Source of the DNA: Konateibacter massiliensis
GTDB lineage: Bacteria > Bacillota > Clostridia > Lachnospirales > Lachnospiraceae
NCBI RefSeq assembly: GCF_900184995.1
Contig: NZ_LT860099.1
Coordinates: 1,579,931 to 1,643,930 of the forward strand
DNA: 64,000 nucleotides
Direction: 5' to 3'
Part shown: positions 16,653 to 24,604 of the stretch, one piece after another
Layout: the number at the start of each line of letters is the position of its first letter
How positions within the stretch are numbered: the first letter of the stretch is position 1
Program-made: the position numbers and the translations under genes
Notes under the pieces: generated by a model
What the model saw: only the letters and a program-made list of their open reading frames with translations
What the model was told of the DNA's origin: nothing
The model's database searches: none

Positions 16653-18455
16653 CTACTTCACCGTTACCTTGCAGGTTGCCTTCTTCCCACTGGCACTGGT
16701 TACAGTGATTGTCACTTTCCCTTTTTTCTTTGCTTTGATTTTACCGTTTTTATCAATTGTCGCTACCTTAGTGTTGCTGCTCTTATAGGTAAGCTTATCA
16801 GTCGCGCTGATTGGGTTCCTCGTAACAGCAAGTTTTGCTGTTTTTCCCTTGTTTAGAGTGATTTTATTTGTCCCCACTATTAATTTTTTAGTCTTAACTT
16901 GAGAATTTACCACTCTTATCTTGCAAGTTGCGGTTGCCCCACTTTTCATGGTTACCGTAACTGTTACATAGCTTTTTTTAGCCTTAATACCTTTTAATAC
17001 AATTGTCTGACCACTCAGGGACGCTTTTAATACCTTTGTGTTACTGCTCTTTACGCTGGCAATTTTATCACCAGCAAGCTGGTTTGTCTTAAGTTTTAAT
17101 GTCTTTATTGTTTTCCCTTTTTGGAGGTCAAATTTGGTGGCATTTAGGGTAATTTTTCCTGTCTTAGATTCCGGCGTGGCTGGAGTTGTTGGACTGGTTG
17201 GATTGGTCGGCGTACTCGGCGTTGTTGGGTTACTTGGTGTGGCAGGGGTTGTTGGCGTCCCTGAATCTACCGTTTTCTCTAATACATTCGCGGAAAAGGT
17301 TTGAGAACGGCGGCTTGTTACGCCTCCAATCGTTGAGACCGTGGAATACGTCACTCTTACAGAGCCATTGGAAACTCCTGTAAGAACTCCTTCTTCATTG
17401 ATTGTTACATTATTCCCGTCTACACTCCATGAACCTGTGTACGTTGCGTCACTTGGCAATACAGAAGCATTGAGCTGCACGCTTTGTCCTTTGTAAAGAT
17501 ATAAAAAACCATCGAAGAGGTCTACGTTAATCCCTTCATTTGTCAAATTAATAGATTGATTAACGATTGGTGTAGAGTAACCCTCCACGGTAATATTTAC
17601 GGTTTCTACTGGCTTTCGATTTTCTACTACTTTTATAGTTAATGTATCCTCAGTATTTCCGATAATGTGTTCATTTAAAATTCCTGCCTTTACAGCTATT
17701 TCTCCAACCTTTAAGCCTGTCAGTTTCCAACCTCCAGTTACCTCTTCAACTGAAACGTAACCGTTACTTCCGCTAAAGTAATCAATTTCATAATACTGAT
17801 TAAGATTGTCTGGTGTTATCTTAATATCACTCTTGCTGACCATATAGCTTTCACCTACATTGAGTGCTATCTGATTATTTTCAATTCCTGTAAAGCTGAC
17901 AGTTGGAGTATATTCTTCTTGGTAGTAGTATTTAACATCCGTTTCATAAACGTTTAAATATTCTTCCGCTACACTACCTGGAACAATATAAACAGTCATA
18001 GATATATTTGTTTCTCCCTCAAATATTCTATATGGAGCCTCTAATCCGAATTCTGTTACACTTGCTGGTATTATGACACTTGAAGCACTGCAAGCATAAA
18101 ACGCATCTTCCTCAATTATCTTGCAGCCATCCTTAACTACAATTTTCTCCATATTCATACAAGCTGCAAAAGCACTTCTTCCTATAACATCTACCGTTTC
18201 TGGTATAATAACCGACTTTATATTCTGATTATAGTTAAAGGCACTTCTTCCTATCTTTGTAACCACATACCCATCACCAACTATACTTGGAATTTCAAGT
18301 TCTGCATCTAATCCAATATAACCGGTTATGGTTGCTTCATTTTCATTTAGGGTATAAGTATATTCCTCCGTAGCCGCTTTTACGTCAGTATGAAAGATAA
18401 TAATGGCTCCCAGCATAAGTAGCATGATTCCTAATTTTTTTGTGATTATTTTCAT
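16653..18455 (-). CDS. BspA-like leucine-rich-repeat surface protein with Big2 domains
   Basis: 600 residues. A signal peptide (MKIITKKLGIMLLMLGAIIIFHTDVKAA) is followed by LRR_5/BspA-type repeats at about 45-150 (SAFNYNQNIKSVIIPETVDVI, SAFAACMNMEKIVV, DAFYACSASSVIIPASV). Then two bacterial Ig-like (Big2) regions, a Pro/Thr-rich linker of about 30 residues (TPTTPATPSNPTTP-type, 17170-17275), and two further Lys-rich Big2-like domains ending KKATCKVTVK. No sortase motif or C-terminal membrane segment is seen, so attachment is probably through the basic Big2-type domains or an unknown route. It follows the Ig-repeat membrane protein gene on the same strand. Confidence 0.88.
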   Translation of the reverse strand: MKIITKKLGIMLLMLGAIIIFHTDVKAATEEYTYTLNENEATITGYIGLDAELEIPSIVGDGYVVTKIGRSAFNYNQNIKSVIIPETVDVIGRSAFAACMNMEKIVVKDGCKIIEEDAFYACSASSVIIPASVTEFGLEAPYRIFEGETNISMTVYIVPGSVAEEYLNVYETDVKYYYQEEYTPTVSFTGIENNQIALNVGESYMVSKSDIKITPDNLNQYYEIDYFSGSNGYVSVEEVTGGWKLTGLKVGEIAVKAGILNEHIIGNTEDTLTIKVVENRKPVETVNITVEGYSTPIVNQSINLTNEGINVDLFDGFLYLYKGQSVQLNASVLPSDATYTGSWSVDGNNVTINEEGVLTGVSNGSVRVTYSTVSTIGGVTSRRSQTFSANVLEKTVDSGTPTTPATPSNPTTPSTPTNPTSPTTPATPESKTGKITLNATKFDLQKGKTIKTLKLKTNQLAGDKIASVKSSNTKVLKASLSGQTIVLKGIKAKKSYVTVTVTMKSGATATCKIRVVNSQVKTKKLIVGTNKITLNKGKTAKLAVTRNPISATDKLTYKSSNTKVATIDKNGKIKAKKKGKVTITVTSASGKKATCKVTVK

Positions 18456-18615
18456 CTATATCCCCCCCCTTATATCCCCTTTTTTCATTATATCATGCTA
18501 CTTATACTTTTGCCTACAAAATAAAATACATCCCATCCTTAAATTTGATTATGAAGTTAGTTTCTTTTTTCAAACACTTTCTTTCTCATCCTCTTTTTTT
18601 AAGCTACCTTTTGGG

Positions 18616-21600
18616 TCAATCTTCATCTTCTACATAAACAATATTACTGTCTTTCTTTAGTAGCTTTTCATAATCTCTCTTTTCAATCCGAACAAGCAAA
18701 TCACACTCCTCATGAAACTTCTTAAATACTTTTGAAAATACCAGTTTATAGCTATTCGTTTCTGCTTTCATATAAATGAACTTTGATATTTTCACTACAT
18801 ATTTATCTTTTACTTTTAAGGCTCTTGTCCTTCCCAAAAGCCTCCATTCCCCTTCTCCATTCTTATTGTACACCTTCACATTAGGAAGCAATAAGAAAAG
18901 AATAATGAGAAATAATCCGGTGCCTCCAAGAATGGCTCCGATTGGAAACCTCTTATCTGTCCTTAGAGTCTCTCCGGTGTTTTCCGGTATTGTTTTTACT
19001 TCTTTAGCCGGTTCTTCCTTTATTTCCTCTTTCGACTCTTCTATCCGTTCTTCTTCAGTTAAAGTAACAGGAGTCGGTCGCGGCGATATTGGAGTTTTTG
19101 GGGTATGCGGTACTACTGCTGATTCTTCTGTTGGATTACTCGGCTCTTCCGGAGTTGCCGGGGTTGTCTCTTTTTCATAGACCGAAATCGGTGTGTTTGT
19201 ATAAACGGTATCTTCATTTTCGGTATAGGATAAATCAATTTTATCCTGAGATAGCGGAAGCTTCGTTCCGTTTAAGATTATATAATCCTTAATGTTTTCT
19301 TTTCTGGAATTATCGTTGTAAATTGCATCAACCACCATTCCCTTTTTCTTAAAGTTTTCCTTCCTTTGGTATTTTACTTGATTGGGCGGAACCACAACTT
19401 CAATTGCCTTTAAGCGTTTTGCCTCTGCCTCGGAAATACTTTGTATGGTTACATTTCCCGCATGATCCTTTATTGTTACCTGGTACTCACCATTTGTTAA
19501 AATATGATAATCTGACGCAAATAACTTTTGTGACTTGGCATAAGGATAACTGCCTGCTACCGTCTCATTATTCTCAATTTGAATGGTTACCGTATCGATT
19601 CCACTTAGCTGGTCACTCCCCTGTAAACTTAATAGCCGATATCCTTCACTATCCCAATCACTTGCCGGGGTAGCAACAAGAACCGGAAGCTCCTTATCAA
19701 TTTTAGTAACCTTCACAACTTCTGTTATGGTGTTTCCTGCCTCATCAGTAGCTGTTATACGAAACTCCTGATTCTTAGTTGCGTCAAAAGTAAAGCTATA
19801 TTCCCCACTTCCGCTATCTAAAATTTCCTGTTCCATTCCATCCAGCGTCATTGTTGCAATTTTCGTATCCGCATCGGTCGCGACTATCGTAAGTGTAGCA
19901 TCTGTATTCTGCCATATAGTAGGATTTCCTTCTACCCGGATAGTTGGCATACTTCCGTCTAAATTCTTAACTTCGATTGTATCATTCGAGTATGCCGTAT
20001 TCTGAACTAAGTCTGCCCCCTTTAAGCGATATATACCATTTCCACGGACCGTAAATGCAATGACTACCTTCGTTTGCCCCTGCTCCCTTACTTCCTCTTC
20101 GCCTGATTGCTCTTCTACCTCCTTAAGAGCATCTTGATTGGAAGAATGTGTAGAAATTGGAGCTACTGTTGCTACAATAACCCGCTTCCTTGCAACTTTA
20201 TTCAAAAGCAGAGTATCTTCCTCTGTTTCTTGATTATCTTCTTGCTCCTGCTCAATGATTTTATACTCCGTATTAGTATCCTGCCATTCACCATTTTCAT
20301 CTAACCTCTGTAGAATTGCTTCTGCAAAACCACTTTGCTTATCCTCAATTAGGGCTTGTATGATATAGCCTTTTGAAGAGCTGATATACCCCTCATCAGA
20401 GGATATTGCTTTAATTTCCAAATCTGGAGCTGCTGGGTCTACATTATCTACATCCAAAGCTTCCTCTTCTTTCATTTTTAACGTATTACCAGCTTGGTCT
20501 TCAATTTTGGTTAAATAAAAATTATTTTTATGCGTATGATACATTGCCTTTTCAATAGTTGTTTCTCCAGCGTATTCTTCTACTTTTATATCTTCGTATC
20601 TGTCTGTCTCCGCATTGTGCTCCTGTACCGCTACTGTACTAAGCCCAGATATCTCATCAGAGCCATAACTGGTCACTTCAATTCCGGTCGGCTCGTTTAC
20701 CCACTGTATTGTGTTCCTCCCAATTCCAATAGTATCCGCATCCGGCAAATCCGGGTCACAATTAGTAACATATAAAACATCCGTAATAGTCGTTACAAGA
20801 CCAACTCGATCCTTTACCACAATGCGATAGTATCCGTTATCTGTTACTGAAATCTCGTAATTTGCTTGGTTTACTTGTTCTTGATGCTCCGCACCACCCA
20901 AAAGAATAATTCCGAAAACCTTCACCCAGTTATATTTATTATCTTCACCCTTTTTCCAAACAACCCCATTTTCATACGTCTTCCAATCAACCTGAGTAAT
21001 ATTCGCCGTATACTGCAAATCTATTGTATCAATTCCACTATAAGTATCCTTTGCCCCCAGCGTAATTGTCACAGGGTCTTTTGTCCATTCCGTTGTATTT
21101 GGTATCATAGACAACTCGGTTGGTGCTGATTTATCCATTTTTATCGTCACATCTTTTGCATCAGTATTCCCGGCATAATCGGTCGCATAGGCATTGTAAT
21201 TATTTTCTCCTTCTGTTGTTACATCAACATTTACTTTACTGCCTAATGTTTCATTCCCATTTACGGTAATAGACTTGATTTCTGAGCCTCCCGCGTCCGT
21301 TGCCGTAAATTCAAGTAATGAGTCTCCCTTATACCAGCCGCTTTCCTTTAAATCTCCTGTAATCGTATAATTTAATTCTGGTGCCTCCGAGTCAATATTG
21401 GTGATATTTAAGGCTGGTGTTGCGGCTGTATATCCCACATTATCCGTTGCGGTTACACGCCAATATCCATTTCTTTCTATATCAGTTGTGAATGTGCCCG
21501 CACTTGAAAATGTCTGATAGCTGCCCCAAGTTGAACCATCCGCAGAGTATTCAAGCTTTAGAGAGGAAGTAGCAATTCCTGAATAAGCATCGCTGCCTTT

Positions 21601-22683
21601 TATGGTAAGGGTAACTTGCTTTACCCAGCTTGTTGTATCTCCTTTTATCAATGCCACAACCGGAGCCGATGCATCTATTTTTAACGAAATACTGCCGGAG
21701 CTTTGGTTTCCTACCGAATCGCTAGCAGAATAATTGTATGTAGTCTCCCCTTCTGGTACTGTAACTGACGCGCCGGTTGTAATTGGTGTCGCATTATATT
21801 TAAGCCAACTTAATCCGCTTTGCGAATCACTCGCTGTAAATTTGAGAGTCGTGGAGCCTTTATACCATCCATTTGCCAGTTTGGTCTGTGACGGTGTGGC
21901 ACTAATCGTCGGTGCAGTAGCATCAACGCTAATTGTCACGCTTTTAACATCTGAAGTTAATCCCATTTTATCTACTGCCTGGTAAGTATAAGTTGTCTTT
22001 CCCGCTCCCGGAGTAACGACGTAGTTATTTGCCTGTTCTTTTCCATCGACTAGGATATAATCAATACCACTGCCCGAATCATTTCCGGTAAAGGTTATCT
22101 TTGCACCGGAGGCATACCAACTATTTGCAGTAGTACCGGTAATCGTATGTGAAACGGTTGGTTTTGTGCTATCAACATCATCTGCCGTTGGTCCTGTGTA
22201 ACCAATATAGTCACCGATTCTTTCGTTTGTTGCAACTGTTCTTCCATGTACAATATAATTTGTTTCTTTTGGGATATTGGCAACACCTAATGTTATTTCC
22301 CATGAATCACCGGAACAGTCAAAACCTGATCCTACATTCCAGCCATCACCGGTTGTGGAACCTGAAAATGTTTTCAATAGATTCTTTGGATAAACAACCG
22401 GAATATAATAATCATCCGTTCCGCTTTTTGTAATTCCGCCGACGAAAGCTACATCATCGACACCTGAGTTATCGTTTGGATCTTCAATATTGGTCCATCT
22501 GATTTTGACAACAGCATCACTGCTGTAGCAGCCTCCGTTTTTTGTCCCAGATAACAACGTAACGTTTAATGTTCCGTTTCCATATACCTTATCCCATTGT
22601 GCACTTACTGAAATTGGCACAATAAAGGCAAATAAAATTATTATTAAAAATATATGCGTCCTTATGTTTTTTCTTTTTTTCAT
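18616..22683 (-). CDS. Large Ig-repeat surface protein with single C-terminal TM and cytosolic tail
   Basis: About 1355 residues from the ATG at 22681-22683, chosen because GTGGGGG lies 7 bases ahead; a GTG four codons earlier would overlap that site. A signal peptide (IRTHIFLIIILFAFIVPISVSA) leads to a unique head with several cysteines, then many Big/OmpL47-type modules, each with the pattern NGWYKGSTTLKFTASDSQSGL or ITATDEAGNTITE. A Glu-rich stretch lies near residue 830 and a Pro/Thr/Glu-rich stalk near 1180-1250. A membrane segment (FPIGAILGGTGLFLIILFLL) is followed not by the usual short basic end but by a basic cytosolic domain of about 85 residues (WRLLGRTRALKVKDKYVVKI). No LPxTG motif is present. 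The cytosolic domain suggests signalling or assembly with the two small membrane proteins encoded just upstream. Confidence 0.85.
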   Translation of the reverse strand: MKKRKNIRTHIFLIIILFAFIVPISVSAQWDKVYGNGTLNVTLLSGTKNGGCYSSDAVVKIRWTNIEDPNDNSGVDDVAFVGGITKSGTDDYYIPVVYPKNLLKTFSGSTTGDGWNVGSGFDCSGDSWEITLGVANIPKETNYIVHGRTVATNERIGDYIGYTGPTADDVDSTKPTVSHTITGTTANSWYASGAKITFTGNDSGSGIDYILVDGKEQANNYVVTPGAGKTTYTYQAVDKMGLTSDVKSVTISVDATAPTISATPSQTKLANGWYKGSTTLKFTASDSQSGLSWLKYNATPITTGASVTVPEGETTYNYSASDSVGNQSSGSISLKIDASAPVVALIKGDTTSWVKQVTLTIKGSDAYSGIATSSLKLEYSADGSTWGSYQTFSSAGTFTTDIERNGYWRVTATDNVGYTAATPALNITNIDSEAPELNYTITGDLKESGWYKGDSLLEFTATDAGGSEIKSITVNGNETLGSKVNVDVTTEGENNYNAYATDYAGNTDAKDVTIKMDKSAPTELSMIPNTTEWTKDPVTITLGAKDTYSGIDTIDLQYTANITQVDWKTYENGVVWKKGEDNKYNWVKVFGIILLGGAEHQEQVNQANYEISVTDNGYYRIVVKDRVGLVTTITDVLYVTNCDPDLPDADTIGIGRNTIQWVNEPTGIEVTSYGSDEISGLSTVAVQEHNAETDRYEDIKVEEYAGETTIEKAMYHTHKNNFYLTKIEDQAGNTLKMKEEEALDVDNVDPAAPDLEIKAISSDEGYISSSKGYIIQALIEDKQSGFAEAILQRLDENGEWQDTNTEYKIIEQEQEDNQETEEDTLLLNKVARKRVIVATVAPISTHSSNQDALKEVEEQSGEEEVREQGQTKVVIAFTVRGNGIYRLKGADLVQNTAYSNDTIEVKNLDGSMPTIRVEGNPTIWQNTDATLTIVATDADTKIATMTLDGMEQEILDSGSGEYSFTFDATKNQEFRITATDEAGNTITEVVKVTKIDKELPVLVATPASDWDSEGYRLLSLQGSDQLSGIDTVTIQIENNETVAGSYPYAKSQKLFASDYHILTNGEYQVTIKDHAGNVTIQSISEAEAKRLKAIEVVVPPNQVKYQRKENFKKKGMVVDAIYNDNSRKENIKDYIILNGTKLPLSQDKIDLSYTENEDTVYTNTPISVYEKETTPATPEEPSNPTEESAVVPHTPKTPISPRPTPVTLTEEERIEESKEEIKEEPAKEVKTIPENTGETLRTDKRFPIGAILGGTGLFLIILFLLLPNVKVYNKNGEGEWRLLGRTRALKVKDKYVVKISKFIYMKAETNSYKLVFSKVFKKFHEECDLLVRIEKRDYEKLLKKDSNIVYVEDED

Positions 22684-22696
22684 TTCATCCCCCACT

Positions 22697-22885
22697 TTAA
22701 AATGGTAAGTATCTAAATATAATCCCTTGGATTATTGGATTTAATAATGTTACCGTACCGATGCTCATGATAATTACAGCAAGTAACCACATAATTATTT
22801 TTCCAACCCGATAAAGTAAATCCATCATTCCCTCAAATAGCTTACCAATCACTCTTAGCCTCATTATTTTCGTTGTTCCCTTCAT
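22697..22885 (-). CDS. Small single-pass membrane protein, paralogue 2
   Basis: 62 residues, not recognised. It has a basic amphipathic start (IMRLRVIGKLFEGMMDLLYRV), one membrane segment (IIMWLLAVIIMSIGTVTLL) and a short tail NPIIQGIIFRYLPF. It shares with the 107-residue neighbour the spaced pattern KL.E......YR.......W.........TLLN......FR.L, so the two look like paralogues. It ends 13 bases before the Ig-repeat protein start and is surely in the same operon. A structural or assembly role for that protein is inference only. Confidence 0.65.
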   Translation of the reverse strand: MKGTTKIMRLRVIGKLFEGMMDLLYRVGKIIMWLLAVIIMSIGTVTLLNPIIQGIIFRYLPF

Positions 22886-22962
22886 CCTCTACAACCTTTT
22901 TCTCCCCCTTTTACAAAATATTGTTTTTTCCTTGCATCCACAATCTTTCACCCTATCTTTAC

Positions 22963-23286
22963 TCACCCTCCTATCAACCGACGAAACATTGCTAATGCCG
23001 GCTCTCTCAATTCTCCATTCAACAGCGTGTTACAACCGACCGTGACAAGCACGCACAAAACAATCCAGCCGCATAACCGTACAATTCGGTATATTCCGTC
23101 TGACGTTACCTCCAAAAGCTTGGCAAAAGGCGATATTTTTTTGATGACAACTGTCTTTTCTCCTTCGTTGTCTTGTATCCTTTTCACAATAAAATCAAGC
23201 CGCTTCCTGTCCATGCGCTTTTTGACAAGTCGTTTATTGCAGCCCCTCTTTTTTCGTTTGGGCCTGCAATTAATAATTTCTCCCAA
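22963..23286 (-). CDS. Small single-pass membrane protein, paralogue 1
   Basis: 107 residues, not recognised. The first 50 residues are strongly basic (RPKRKKRGCNKRLVKKRMDRKR), followed by VVIKKISPFAKLLEVTSDGIYRIV, one membrane segment (LCGWIVLCVLVTVGCNTLL) and a short tail NGELREPALAMFRRLIGG. The second half aligns by eye with the 62-residue protein encoded next. It is the first gene of the leftward surface operon. The basic N-terminus would face the cytoplasm. The start could be internal to the basic region, since no strong ribosome site is seen ahead of 23286. Confidence 0.6.
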   Translation of the reverse strand: MGEIINCRPKRKKRGCNKRLVKKRMDRKRLDFIVKRIQDNEGEKTVVIKKISPFAKLLEVTSDGIYRIVRLCGWIVLCVLVTVGCNTLLNGELREPALAMFRRLIGG

Positions 23287-23520
23287 TCAATCACTCCTTT
23301 TTCTGATTAAGGCAAACTTAACCAATGAATCGCTATTTAGTTTTAATTTTTATTTGGGTAATCTACGCGAAAATGCGTAATACTTGAAAGCTGAGAACCA
23401 GCTAGCTTTATATTAGCAGTCTTTTGTTTTAAAATCAACTAATTTTTTTAGAATTTTTTTTTTGCAGACCTATTTTTTGCAGACAAGATAAAACTTTAAA
23501 TAGCTTTACTTGTCACAAAT

Positions 23521-23707
23521 TGTAACAGTTCAACCATGCCATTCATAATGTGCCAGATATATAAATATATCAAATATCTTACTACATGATCAGCACATTA
23601 TGAATGTAAGGCATCCGCCCTATAGAAATGATTATACAAAACGCCCTTAGAGTGCAAGCACTCACGGTCATTTTCTATAATCATTTCTGCATGGCTGAAC
23701 TGTTACC
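23521..23707. repeat. Nested palindromic element 2 (multi-branch fold)
   Basis: Outer arms GTAACAGTTCA plus CCATGC (23522-23539) pair with GCATGG plus TGAACTGTTAC (23689-23706), 17 of 18 bases. Inside are a 14-bp perfect stem (23540-23553 with 23593-23606) and a 13-bp perfect stem (23624-23636 with 23676-23688) whose loop holds a third hairpin GAGTGC/GCACTC (23650-23663). With the terminator at 23720 it occupies much of the 490-base gap 23287-23776; bases 23287-23520 are AT-rich and show no other feature. Confidence 0.8.
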
Positions 23708-23719
23708 GCAAATTCGTCA

Positions 23720-23768
23720 AAAAAAGATGCACCTCTTTGCATTCCTGCGTCAAGTGTGCATCTTTTTT
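23720..23768 (-). terminator. Terminator of the flavodoxin gene
   Basis: AAAAAAGATGCAC (23720-23732) and GTGCATCTTTTTT (23756-23768) form a 13-bp stem just past the flavodoxin stop at 23777. A/T tails on both sides make it bidirectional in principle. Confidence 0.8.
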
Positions 23769-23776
23769 AACGAATA

Positions 23777-24271
23777 TTATTGGTTAATTTTGTTTAAAAT
23801 ATTATAACAGAAAGTATCAATCTGGAGTTGGTTTTCATTCGTCCTATTCTTACCCGGATCAGTGAGCGCCAAGGTCGCCAGAATTTCGCAGTCTCCTATC
23901 TCCTTTTTAAGCTTGTCAAAGCATTTTTCTGCATCATTTCCCATCTGACAAGCGAAAAGAGCAACCTTTTTTCCTGCGAGATTATGCTCTGCCAAAAAAG
24001 TCTTGATTGGAGGAGTGAAACTGCTTGCCCAAACCGGAGTGCCGATGATGACAACATCGTATTCATCTTCCTTGAAGTCATATGACTCCAGCTTTGGTTT
24101 TTCCCCAAATGTGACACTTTTTCCGCCCCAGAAAAATTTACTTATCTTTCCTGTCGGATAGTCCTTTTTGGGAATAAGACGGAGTTCCTCTGCTCCTGTC
24201 TGTTTACTTATTTTTTCTGCCACAAATTTAGTATTTCCTTCCAATGAAAAATAAACAATAGCTGCCTTCAT
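23777..24271 (-). CDS. Flavodoxin-family protein
   Basis: 164 residues. The phosphate-binding loop region FSLEGNTKFVAEKI and the FMN-contact motif GTPVWASSFTPPIKTFL are both present, with ACQMGNDAEKCFDKLKKE as the third strand-helix. The protein is of the flavodoxin_4/NAD(P)H-oxidoreductase-like branch often annotated flavodoxin in Clostridia, an FMN electron carrier. The strong GTPVWA motif supports FMN binding. It is monocistronic, between a terminator at its 3' side and the repeat-rich region 24272-24604. Confidence 0.9.
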   Translation of the reverse strand: MKAAIVYFSLEGNTKFVAEKISKQTGAEELRLIPKKDYPTGKISKFFWGGKSVTFGEKPKLESYDFKEDEYDVVIIGTPVWASSFTPPIKTFLAEHNLAGKKVALFACQMGNDAEKCFDKLKKEIGDCEILATLALTDPGKNRTNENQLQIDTFCYNILNKINQ

Positions 24272-24329
24272 TTTCTACCTCCAATATTTTTACTTACGCG
24301 ACCAATATATAAATTCCTTTGTAACCCAT

Positions 24330-24492
24330 ATATTCCCACTTGGGATGCTATAATTGTTATTCATTGAATTGCTTTGCAATTCATACCATATCCCATTCGG
24401 GGTTATCATGTCTATCAACATTATACTAAATTACTTCGTAATTTATTTGCATCCCCATCCGGGATGGTATAATTGTCTACGACAATTATACC
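24330..24492. repeat. Three tandem hairpin-pair repeats, about 60-bp period
   Basis: Three units start near 24332, 24390 and 24451. Each has a short GC-bearing hairpin (CCCACTTGGG at 24335; CCC/GGG at 24392-24401; ATCCC/GGGAT at 24451-24465), followed in each by an AT-rich hairpin whose stem differs: GAATTGC/GCAATTC (24366-24382), AAATTAC/GTAATTT (24428-24444), GGTATAATTGTC with its complement (24466-24492). Units 1 and 3 share the GGGATG(C/G)TATAATTGT segment. The repeats fill the 333-base gap before asnB; the remaining 24493-24604 has no recognisable T-box or riboswitch. Confidence 0.7.
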
Positions 24493-24604
24493 ATACTACT
24501 GATTTTATTTCACAAAATTAATTGCATAAACATAATATGAAACATAATACGTTATAGAAGACATTACTTTATGTCGGAACAATAAATTATAAAGGGGACA
24601 TAAT

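Noticed and set aside
24272-24604. T-box leader ahead of asnB
   Set aside because: No T-box consensus (TGGNACCGCG), no specifier stem and no terminator was found; the region is three tandem hairpin repeats.
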